The notes under the pieces are model-generated. The model was not told where the DNA came from, did not search any database, and saw only the letters and a list, made by a program, of their open reading frames with translations. DNA of 64,000 bases from Sisyra terminalis (lineage: Eukaryota; Arthropoda; Insecta; Neuroptera; Sisyridae): assembly GCA_958496175.1 (NCBI GenBank), contig OY292275.1, forward strand, positions 27,939,001 through 28,003,000. Direction: 5' to 3'. Positions 36,046-47,300 of the stretch are shown here, piece after piece. Both the position numbers and the translations under genes were made by a program. Positions within the stretch are counted from its first letter, which is position 1. Each line of letters starts with the position of its first letter.

Positions 36046-36790
36046 TTAAAATATCTGTAACATTATAATTGTAATTTTTCTTCGGTATTTTTCCATAACA
36101 AGTTCTCCGTTCTTTTCAGCCACAATTCTCTGGTTTTCTAAATATCTCCTTCTTAGATCTTTCTTTGTCATAGCTTTTCTATGTTTCTCATCGTAGATTT
36201 GGTCTCCTCCGTTCGTCTCTTTCCGAGTTGTCACCATTTTAATACTCTTTTTGGGCATCTATGACCGGGCATTCTCTGGACATGACCATATCATTGTAAT
36301 GCTCTATTTTCTAGTGTCCTTGCCATAGATCATTTAGCGCCTATTTGTCGCCATATTCCTTTTATTCCTATTTTATCCTTTTTTGTTATTTTTAAACATC
36401 TTAAATAGTTTAACTCTGCTGCTTTATTATTGATAGTCGTTATCATTGGCCATATTTCTGTTCCGTACGAAACTATATTTGGGATAATACTTTGAATTTT
36501 TTGCATTCTTTGGTAAGTAGGTATGTTATTCCATATTATTTCATTTAATGTTTCTGTAGCTTAGTACCATTCCAGTGAACAGTTGATCCCAAATATTTAA
36601 ACGTTTGGCTGCTTTTAATAATTTTATTTTCCAAACAATTTACAACCTATTGTGCAATACATAAGTATTCCATTTTATTCATATCTATTGTGTAGCGCCA
36701 AACTTCAAATTTTACTCTTAGGTTCCTTATCATATGTAAAATTAAGTTAGAGTATATGTAATCTTTGTCCTACACAATAATAAATTGATC
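36046..36790 (-). pseudogene. LINE reverse-transcriptase C-terminal remnant
   Basis: On the minus strand, several frames together give the end of a non-LTR retrotransposon polyprotein. In order: a decayed thumb region with MNKMEYLCIA, FKYLGSTVHWNGT (the usual FKYLGS motif), SYGTEIWPMI, LRCLKITKKDKIGIKGIW, YGHVQRMPG (the conserved WFGHVQRM) and a basic C-terminus ending in the open frame 36046-36258. Stops and frameshifts make it inactive. Confidence 0.75.
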
Positions 36791-37066
36791 GCCCGGGGCG
36801 TAATTTTTCAAAACTAAATATACACCTAATACTAGCTAATATCCGAGATTTCGTCAGTGTGACATAGCTACGGTGACCATTATTTTTGTATCAAAAACAA
36901 GACAAGGGGCAAAAAAAACCTTTAAAAATATTATTACGTTTGTTAACAGATGTTCGATTATTAATAAACATCGGATAATATGCACTATCAAAATGGTGAA
37001 ATATGCATGCAAATATGCATTAAAAAGGTCGAAATATGCACAATCAAAAATAAATATTTATTATTA

Positions 37067-37241
37067 AGCAGACCATTCACGCTTCGACTTGGAGTCCAAC
37101 TAGTGGTCCGGCTTTCGAAGTTGGATCTAAAGTTGGACCGTGGATGGTGTTGTTGGAAGTTGAATGTCTAGCGGATCATTTAGGCGATTAAACTAGTTGT
37201 ACGACTAGGTGGACTGCAAGTCGGAGCGTGAATGGCCTGCT
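37067..37241. mobile_element. 175-bp inverted-repeat element, copy 2
   Basis: Same element as 29164-29338, inverted. Its reverse complement starts AGCAGGCCATTCACGCTCCG and shares the central CGCCTAAATGATCCGCTAGA block. It has the same length, 175 bp. It lies between the two genes. Confidence 0.85.
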
Positions 37242-37679
37242 GTAGAATTTACGTTTATTTTCACATTATAATTATCTTAATATACATATATGGTTCTTCT
37301 TTACGTGTATAAAGTGCTGAACTCCTCCTAAACCACCAGACCTATTCTGCTGAAATTTTCTGATTGTATTTGAGTGGGAACCTGGATGGTTTAGATCCAC
37401 AGTTGAACTATATAGATGAAAAAGGTGAACAGCTGAAAATGAACTTTCGACGTCATCCGTTATCGTCATCGTGTTAATATTGATTCTGGGGATAGTACTA
37501 CGATTGTTAGTTGCTCTGTATGTGCCTGTACTCGCGATTGTGTTTTTAAGAACTTTTTTTGTAGAAGGAATCAATTTATTGACTATATTGGACTCGTTTT
37601 TGAGCTTTTCCCCAACTCGATGTAATACGTGGGTTAGACATGTCATGTGAAGAATTTTGGGTAGAATACTTTCTTTAAG

Positions 37680-37965
37680 ACATTAGGGAACCTTGAAGAA
37701 CATACTAGAACTTTGGGTTGCGGGTATATAAGGAGCTCAGTTGGAGCAAAGAGTTCAGTTCTGTATCAAAATTCAGTTTTGAATTTCCGTTACAACAAAG
37801 CGATTATTATTGTGATTTCGATTATGAGTGATTATTGTCATTTGAGTGATTGTTTTGACAAGTGTAATAATAAAAGTGATTATTTCCAAAAGAAATTAAA
37901 GAACTACTAACGTGAACTCAATACAGTTTTGACACGTCACGTTACAAAATATTTGCGATCTTAAT
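37680..37965 (+). mobile_element. LTR-like segment
   Basis: Contains CTAGAAC followed by GGGTATATAAGGAGCTC, a TATA-box arrangement like insect LTR promoters, then a GTAATAATAAAAGTG stretch and a downstream CACGTTACAA edge. No paired LTR or internal region is nearby. Borders and family are uncertain. Confidence 0.3.
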
Positions 37966-38839
37966 TGTTATACCGGCGTTAAAAACCAATCGCTTGCCAT
38001 CACCACCATGATATAGCGACACATCGCTGAACTGGTGCAAAATATATAATAGTCCATAAAAAAAAATTGTTATACATTTATAATATATTTTACATTCAAA
38101 AAATAAATTTGAATACTTATAATTTAAATTTAATTTAAAAATAGTATAAAAAAATAAATAAAAAAACCGAACATCTATGCTTTAAAAAAGGACAGCGCTT
38201 TAAAAAACAGTACGAATAATCACCGTAGACATAGTAGTACATCAAAAATAATATTGATAAACTTTATTGACTGTCGAAAAATACATGTCTAAATAATTTT
38301 AATTTCTCTTACTTTAATCAAACAAATATACTTTTTTTTAATCCATTTAATAAATTTCAATATTATCATCAGTTTTGTGAAAAAAAAATGCTCACGTTTC
38401 CATAAGAAATAATAAGAAAAAAAAATATTAAATCTTATTTTTGCTATAATTTTGATATTAAACACTCAATAGAGATACAAGTTTGTTATTATATTTATCG
38501 CTTGATTTCTGTATTATTTTTTCCGTAACTTTTCATCATCAACTTTTGCCAATTGTACTTCAATTGTGACGCCGCGCTGGTCGAGAAAACAAGACACTTT
38601 CTTATTAATATTAATGACGCTAAAAAAGTTGTTATATATTAAAATGTCTCATAAGTTTCTTTCCTTTTTATAATATGAAATTAATACGCACTACGCAGTG
38701 TTTACTGTATAAGATAATTATTTTGTAATATAAGATCCTTTTTGCTTCATTACCTTCTTTTATTTCTCAAAAAGTCTCAACATGCCTTCTTTTTAAAATT
38801 GTTGTATTTTGGACACAAATAATTCTGAAAGTACAATTT

Positions 38840-39130
38840 TCATCTTGACAACGTGAGACTTCATCTTGCATTAGCGGGAAGAGAGAAACTTACAGTTTGA
38901 CTGGGATGTTTGACCATGTCTTGCATATTCTTTAAATCTAGCTCCATCTGATTATTACTTCTTTCTACCCTTAAAAAATTATTTTCATGATTGCCGTCTT
39001 AAATCCTTTAACCAAATAAAATCGCACTTCGAATATTATTTTTTACCCAAAATAAAACAATTTTGGAATGAACATAATGTGGTTTCATGAGAGACAGAAG
39101 AAATTAATAAAGCAAAAGGGTTCTTATGTA
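38840..39130 (+). pseudogene. Mariner transposase C-terminal remnant
   Basis: With frameshifts, the plus strand reads LDNVRLHLAL (a decayed HDNARPHxA motif) and then YSLNLAPSDYYFFLPLKNYF, a close match to the mariner YSPDLAPSDYHLFxxLxxxL signature carrying the third catalytic Asp. It goes on to FEYYFLPKIKQFWNEH. Inactive; only the 3' part is visible. Confidence 0.8.
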
Positions 39131-41006
39131 ACAAAATTAATAACATCTTAAACCCTTTCAACGCCATAACATGGTGATCCTAAGTTCGTATTGTACGCTG
39201 CATCAAAACAAAGAATCGTAAATCATACAATATCTCCATGTACATTTGATATTTAGTTATATTGTGACAAGGATATTATATTATTATTAATTTTAAGAGA
39301 TGCCACTGATAGTCTAATATGTGAAGAATACACACTGTTGATTTCCATCTTATCATATCTATATATAGATATAATACAGCATGAATAAGTTAAAATATCA
39401 CCGGTGATACGTTGGCGGTCATTCAATTAAACAGTAAATATTCTGTATTTACTTTTTATTCGCAAAAAGAAAGAAACGTAAGGGACATCCGAATACATAA
39501 ATTGTATACTTTCTTTTTGTAATTTGAAAAATTGAAGTTAAAAAATATAGTTTTTTTGTAGCAAATCCTACAATACCTGCTATAACGTTTATAATATCTT
39601 AATCATGGGATAATTTGAATGCAGATAGTTTTAAGTCCTTACCGACCCGGGAGCTAAGTGAAATGCAGTTATATGATTTATATTAATAAATCCCCTTTCA
39701 TCCAACTTTCCAATTTAGTTCATTACAAACTTACCGGACAGGCTCAATGTTCATGAATGATTTTTCGAAAAAAGCAATGAAAAACGGAACAGAGTAATAA
39801 TATACTTTAGACAAAGTATATTATCATATCATAAGTAAAATTAGAAAAGGGTTAATTGAATTTAAAAGATATTTTGTTTCCAGAAGTTTTTAATTTCCAA
39901 ATATTATACAATGATTTTATTAAATCTTTTAATCATCAATGCATGTCATTTATGCGATATTTGTAATATCGTACTATTCGTTAATATTTTCATGTATTTA
40001 TTATTACATATAATCAATGTGTACATAATTACAATAATATATTATTAATATAATAATAATTTATGTTACTATTTATAAATTCCATAATAATATCAATAAA
40101 AACACTATTTAATACAGTTATGGGGGGGCGATATGAAGGTTATAGTTTTTAAAAGATAGTAGGTAATAATTCATAAACAATTAAAAAGTTTTCTATGGTA
40201 ACTTTTTTTAAACTTATGTTGTTTGGAAATTATAGAGACGTTAGTAAATCCAAACATTGTTCTGCTGTCAAAATTGAGCATAATATGATAAACATGTCAT
40301 TATAATATTGTCTTTTTTCAGGTATCAAATTTGAAACTAAGTTAAAAAAAAATAATGACCTACAGTCCTTTTAAATACTTATAATAAATTGCGTGACCAA
40401 TGACGTAAATTCTTAGTTTTTGGCACATTGACCTAATCATTTTAATTTAACAGGGAGTGAAGAAATTGACAGCTTTTAACAAATCTACTTTCCCAACGGA
40501 CCTTAGAATTATTTGTTGGCAGTTTTTTATTTTTTTTAATAATTCGTTCGAAGATCTTAAAAAGTTATAGGTAAAAACATTTTGAATCGTCTTTTATTTG
40601 GTCAGTTTTCAAAGGGATGTGGAGTATTTGATATTTAAACATGAAGTATATTGATCTATTACCCATTTATTTATTATCCTCATTAGCTCCAGTGTAAATT
40701 TGCAAATGGATTTTTAATTGATCTTGAATTATTATTAAAAATATTTCCTTTCAATAAATTCTTAAATATATTTATATATTTTCTTAACAACAATAATAGA
40801 TTTTCTCGTTTAATATAATAATTATTTTACCCATCATACTTTTATTTGTCATTCCATGAATTATAAATCATTTACCGTAATTGATTTGATTTGAAGATTT
40901 TAATCCTTTTCGCAGCAAGGCACTCGTATAATCCTTTATATTAATCCATTAATATTCATAAATATGATTGTTTTGTTTGACAAACCTCAATTAGTGTTAA
41001 TACTTG
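39131..41006. other. AT-rich DNA downstream of Dscam2
   Basis: No gene or clear repeat seen. It includes the presumed 3' flank of Dscam2, beyond its candidate poly(A) signal. Confidence 0.5.
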
Positions 41007-41012
41007 TTTATT
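41007..41012 (-). terminator. Candidate Dscam2 poly(A) signal
   Basis: TTTATT on the plus strand is AATAAA on the minus strand, about 80 nt after the Dscam2 stop. Longer 3' UTR forms using later signals are possible. Confidence 0.45.
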
Positions 41013-41092
41013 ATGCAGATGCACTAAAGCTAAATGAGGAAATATTAAAGTTTAAATAATTCCGTAATATTTCACAAATGATTGTTAAACTA

Positions 41093-41345
41093 CTAAACGG
41101 CTATAGAATAATCTGATGGGTGTTGAGAGCCACTTGGTCTGGCCCATAATGAAGATCTCAGCCCCAATTTTAATTTTTTTATTGTATCAATATCACATTC
41201 AGCTTCACTTAGTTCGGGTCTATCCGGAGGTGTTCCAGTGTCAGCTGTTGTGTTAATTCCAGGGGGTGGTCGTCCGCCAAAAGTTGTTTCAGCTATGGTT
41301 AATGGCGGTAACATCGTGCGTGCTCTGCTTGGTACCAACCATCTA
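41093..41345 (-). CDS. Dscam2: last coding exon
   Basis: Encodes RWLVPSRARTMLPPLTIAET, a Pro-rich GGRPPPGINTT segment, and the C-terminus SGSQHPSDYSIAV followed by TAG (41093-41095). The last residues I-A-V fit a class II PDZ ligand. The acceptor CAGTAG is a tandem NAGNAG site; using the second AG (exon from 41342) removes one Ser. Confidence 0.92.
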
Positions 41346-44300
41346 CTGCGTATAAGGAACGTCTATAACAATATTTAAACTTCAACTACAAATATATAAA
41401 TTTTACCTTGATCTTCCACGTCGGGGTAATGATTTTTGCTCTGACATTGGGGAAATATCGGAAGAGGTACTCGATTGTGCTCCGTGGTATATGAAATCTG
41501 AAACCGAAGGAACTTATATAACAAAAATATTTTAAATTAATTTTCAATTTTGTATAGGTTCTTCAAACTCACTATGCTTTAATTTTGCATCTAACTGATT
41601 AGAAGACTCCGTACGGCTAGAAGTAAGTTGATCCGCATCGGATTCGCTGTCATCACTTTCTACATCAGTTTTGCGACGTCGCCTTGCTTGACTTTTTGTA
41701 CTTTGCTAAAAGTTTGAGAAATCATTATATTTTTATGGATACCTTCTTCTCTTAATCAAAACAATACATAGCCGGCTCAAAAGCTTAGGTAATCATTGAA
41801 ACGTTAACTACATATGAAGACATTATATAATGTGATAGGTAACTTCGTCTGTTACAATAATCAGCAATGTTTCCCAAACGGTCCAAAAGCGATAGCACTT
41901 AAACGACTAACATGATATAAAGTCATTACTAGATGCCGTAATTATCATTATTCCTGTGTGTGGTCAAAAAATGGCGGCCTTTTAGAGTCCTAAGATTCTG
42001 TAAAATTCCTTCCCTTTGAAGAAAGAAGGCACAACCAAAAATGTTTGAAAACTTTTGATTAACAACAATTATATTTAACTACCATTTTTCAATTATTTTT
42101 TTACCTCTTTTTCACCTATATATAACCTGTTCTGTCACCGATATCAACTATTTTACACAACATTTTTAATTTTTGGAGAAAAATAATAATAGGTGGATAC
42201 CCCAGTTAAGAGCTTTCGGGTTCTTATTAATGTAATGAAAAAAAGAAAACTAATTTTAGGAAGAACAATTAAAAACTTGTTTATAATAAAGTTGCAGTGA
42301 TTATTTTCATAGAAAAAGTTACATCATGATTATTACTTACAATATTATAATATGGTGATGATCGTTGTGCATTTGATGGTGGTGGAGAAGCACAGCCTTC
42401 TGTCATAGCGTGTTCATGATACATAAAACTATGTAACATTGTATTATTTGGCAGTGTACTAGGTTCCGATAACTGAAATGTTGCATATGGTGATATGTCT
42501 TCTGAAGTTTCTGCAACATTTCAAACAATTAATATTTTACCCTCATATAAAATAAATGTAAAAATAAAATATTTTAACGAAAGTGCAATTTACCGGGTAT
42601 TTTTTCAGTACCAGCCTGTAAAGCTACTTTATGAATTGTAGCATAATAACGTTCCCTTTGTTCTCGTTGTGCTTCTGCATTGTGTTGATTGTCTAAGGTT
42701 TCTTTAGGAGGCCTTGCTTGCCCTAAAATATTGTTTATATTATTCTTTTTGTTAAGTGTAAATTAGTATTTAAATATTACGATTTTTCCAACATAAAATT
42801 GCAATAATTAAAGATACAAAAAGAGCTAAGCCGGCGACTAATGTTGGGATGATGACACGAATATCAGTATAAAATGGAGGAATATCGCTGCCACGTTTCA
42901 TAAGATCTGGCGGTGGAGGTTCTGTATTAAAAAAAAATCACAATTAATAAAAAAAAATTATGAAAAGATTTCTACATTTCAATATATACCTCCTTCTCTC
43001 GTCAATGTCATGAAAGAATAAATTTGAGATGCTAATCCGGCAATATTATGAGCCTCAACTTTAACTTGATATTCAGTCGCTGGAAGTAAGCCAGTAATCA
43101 AAAATCTTCGTTGTGGCTTTAATGCATTTGATACTGAAAAATATATTTCATTGATTTTCGTAATGTTAAAACGGAAAAGAAAATGTTACCTAAAGTCCAA
43201 TGATTATCATTTGTTTTTCTATATTGAATTATGAAATATAATAATGGACATCCATTATCTGGCCAAACATGTAGTCGGAGCACAACGGATGTGGAATTTG
43301 GGGAAAGGAAAGCTGCATGTGCTGGTGTTCCGGGCGACTGCCCTTGCGTGCGTACTGATAAGGTTGGACTTGCAGGAGAACTTCCAATTTTATTATGTGC
43401 CGTTAGATATAAGTGATATGTAGTTCCACAAAGCAGACCCTTTAAAGCAGGGATTTTGGTTTAAATTTTATAAACAGAAGGATTTTATGTCTTAACTCAC
43501 TTTTAATTCATGACTTGCTGCATGTCTTGATAAGTGTAATTCATCTAAATTCCCATGTGTTTTTCGATAATTCAATGTAAAACCTTTTAGCGGAGCCCCT
43601 CCCGTTAGTCCAGCTTTCCAATGCAACAATATGCTACTACTTGTTGCACTAGTGACATATAAAATTGGCGCAGCTGGTGGAACTTGAACAATTAAGTTGT
43701 ATACTAATTTATCTTGTCCTTGGCCATTATCAACGTGACATGTATAATTCCCAGAATCTGTTGGCTGTAAACTAGAAAGAATAAGCTCTCCAGTATCTAA
43801 TAATTGTATATTATGATTGGCTCCTGCTTTTAACATCATATCTCCACGAGACCATTCTCGATGAGGTTGTCCCACAGCTAAACAAGGAAGTGCTACAGAA
43901 CCTCTCCAAGGTCTTACAATTTCTCCACCAAATGATGTTATTCGAGCAGGAACACGTGTGCTTGTCATTTGAGAAACAACACGAGAACTCTGTCCTTCCC
44001 CGACGCGAGTACTTGCAGTTAACCAAAATTGATAATCAACATGCTGTTGAAGTTGTTTAGCTTCATAGCCTAATTGTTGCGCTGGTAGATTCTTTTTGTT
44101 ATGGTTTAGTTCTTCTCGACCACCCATACTTCTAAGAAATAAAAATATTATTTTTTCAGCATATAGTAAACTATCTTTCTGACTCACCGCATATAAAGAT
44201 TGTATTTTGTAATAATTCCATTTGTTTCTTTGGGGGGTAGCCAAGATATATACAAAGAATTGGGAGAACTAATTACAACTTTTATATCAGCTGGTGCCCC

Positions 44301-47300
44301 TGGAACTAAAATAGAATATGATTAGAGGCAAAACTACACAAAAATGTTGTATGTATACCATCTTCAGATGTTTGGCAGTAAATTACAGGTGTTAAAACAC
44401 CGTCACCTACTCTAGTGTACGCTAAAACTTGCATGCTATAGTTTGTAAACTTTCGTAATCCCGCGATTACTGCTGTTAAAGCCGTGGTTTTTCTTGTTTC
44501 CATTTCATCGTTTCCTGTTTGAAAGAAAAGACCAATGATAATAATAAAGATTTTATTGTAAAAGAAAAAAAAACTCACCAATTCCATTGTCTTCTACAAC
44601 TGGTTCATAATTTAGCTTATAGCCTTGTAAAATTCCATTACAATGAGCGGCAGGTGGTGGTTGCCAACTTACTTGAAGTGATTGAGACGTGAGCGAGGCA
44701 CATCTTACATCCTCAGGAGGCATGCTTGGAACTATAAATTAAATTGAACGGAAGAAATATTAAGAAAAGTTTTAATAACAGATAATTATTAAATACCATC
44801 TTCCATCGTTTGCGAATTAACAGGTTCCGATAATGGGCCAGGTCCAACTTGATTAAAAGCTTGAGCTACAATTGTGTATCGAGTATATTTAGCCAAACCC
44901 CCAAGTAAAAGTTCACCTCCTCCATCTTCTCCGTCTCCAGTTACAGATGTAAAATTATAAGTAGTCGCAGCAGCAGCATTAGTTGGACGATACCCAATAT
45001 TAAAACCCTGTATATCACCGTGTCTTAACTCTGGTAAAGGAGGCAGCCAAGTAATTAAAAGATCTGTTGATGATACAGGTCTAACAGCTAGGTTCAGAGG
45101 TGGGCCAGCAGGTCTTTGTGGTTCTGTTGTAACACCCAATTCGGGGCTAGGAATACTACGTCCTGCCGGCCCTTCCGCAATCACACGAAATGTGTAACGT
45201 GTAGCTGGTTTAAGATCTTCTATCAAAGCTGCGAACTGTAAAGGTGGATCTTTATATTCAATTTGCTGCCACGTACCTAAAGAGATATGTATATGAAATT
45301 CTCTCATTGTTTTAAGTTAATAATAACTTACGATCACTTTCTCTGAATTGTACAATAAATTTAAGAACTTCATTAGAATCGGTTGATTTATGTTGCCATT
45401 TTAAATTAATGGAACGACTACTAATCATAGCTGCTTCCAAATTTTGGGGACTTAATGGAGGTTCTTGGACCAAAAGTTGAACTAGCTGTTTATCTGTTCC
45501 GTACATATTACTAGCTTGGCAAAAATAAGCACCGCTGTCAACGGCTTCCACAGTAGCAATTTGCAACTCAGCCACTACTCCATCAGGAGTTGCATCTTGT
45601 TTGGCTGAAAGCCTATAATTTGTTGAAGGATTCAAATCAATTTTACCACCTCTTTGCCAAACAACAGTTATGGGCTTATCGCCATTAACATCACACTGTA
45701 ACGTTGCTGTGTCACCTTTTTTAACGGTGACTAAGCGAGATGGTGCCGAAAAGTAAGGTGATGCTATAATTGATAGATAGTATGAATTAATTCTTAGTTC
45801 GTAGTTATTTTTTTATGTCTGAACGTACAATTAACACGAAGTTGAATTACTTTTCCAATTCCTGTACCAATTCCATTATTTGCTTGGCAAAGGTAAAATC
45901 CTTCTCGATCTTCTTTAACATTTTGAAGAACTAATGTGCCGTTACCAAGAAGTTTTGTGTACATTCGTTCGCGTATTTCTTCATATTCACCGGATTTACT
46001 TCCTGTTGCTTTCTTCCATACAACTGTAGGTGTTGGAACGCCTTGAGCTTGACAATGCAAAGCCACATGGCGATTCCGTTCCACACTTACATCGGTTGGT
46101 TCAATTATCCATCGAGGTGGCACTAAATATAGAAAATTATATTAGTTTTAGGCGGAAGGAAGTTAATTGTGAATATCTATATATTTTTTCTGCAATAGAG
46201 TGACAATAATTTATTCAACCGCTTACAACGGTATGTGCAGGAACATCGAATAATACGACTACAGCCTGGCACGGTTCAGTACAGGATAGTGTGTACTACG
46301 TTTATACTGGTATGTGGCTGCAGTAAGCGTATTACTTGTGAGGGTTTTTAACAATAAATATAAAAATTGATGAAATACCGTTCTTTTCAATTGGATACAT
46401 TTAATATACTCAACTGGCAGGTTTGACCCTATTAGTCTGCTATACTACACGCTCGCTACACAGTGGAAAAACATGCAAATAAGAAAAAAATATTGAAGAA
46501 AACTGAAGAGGTGCAACACAGTACCTTGTGATCACAAGCCTGGGACCCAGTCCGTACGACGAATGCATTCCCAATTGTGCCAAAGCAAACGGAAAGGTGT
46601 GAGGCGGAAATAGGTGAAAGGCGGAACAGGAAGGCAATAGGGCTTAAGGGCTTTACCTTTGACCTGAAGTTTAGCCGTGTAGCGAACTTCAGCTGCTGGG
46701 TTGCTGGCCACGCAAGTATAGTCACCAGAGTGTTGTGCGCCAAGGCTAGAAATGCTGAGGAGACTGGAATAAGGGTCAAGGGCCGACACGTTGGCGCCTA
46801 GGCTAACGGGCAGCGGGCGCGCATCCTTGAGCCAGGACACAACGAGCGGGGGATCACCCCGACTCACGCCACAAACCGTGCGCGTTCGCATGCCCTCGGA
46901 CAGCCCATCTTGGAAGGAAAAGGGCTCAATAATAGGGGGAACTGGAATAGTATAGAGAAGAAGAAACCGACATGAGAGAAAGAGAAAGAAGTAAACACGC
47001 GCGATCGAGCGCGCGCTTGATTACCGTTGACCAAAAGCTGCTGCGTGTGGGAAACCTCGGCCGCCATGTTGCGTACCAAACAGGTATAGTTTCCGTTATG
47101 ATCTGGTGATAAACTTTCTATCAAAAGTATGCTAGTGAATTGGTCCACTTGATTGATGGTGAGTGTTTGCACGGGTTCGACTGCGCGGCCATCCTTTCGC
47201 CAAGAGATGGTGAGTGGTAGATCACCCTTCGTCACCGAACATGTTAGACTAGCGCGGTCACCCACGTGCAGCGTGTCCTCCGCGTAGAAAGGGCTAAGCT

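Noticed and set aside
37272..37646. 124-codon minus-strand ORF
   Set aside because: No recognisable domain, signal or splice context. It sits between an inverted-repeat element and an LTR-like segment, so it is probably repeat-derived or chance.
46456..46801. Several overlapping ORFs on both strands around the downstream Ig7 exon
   Set aside because: They are other-frame and antisense shadows of the GC-rich exon 46657-46941, or run into its intron past the donor.
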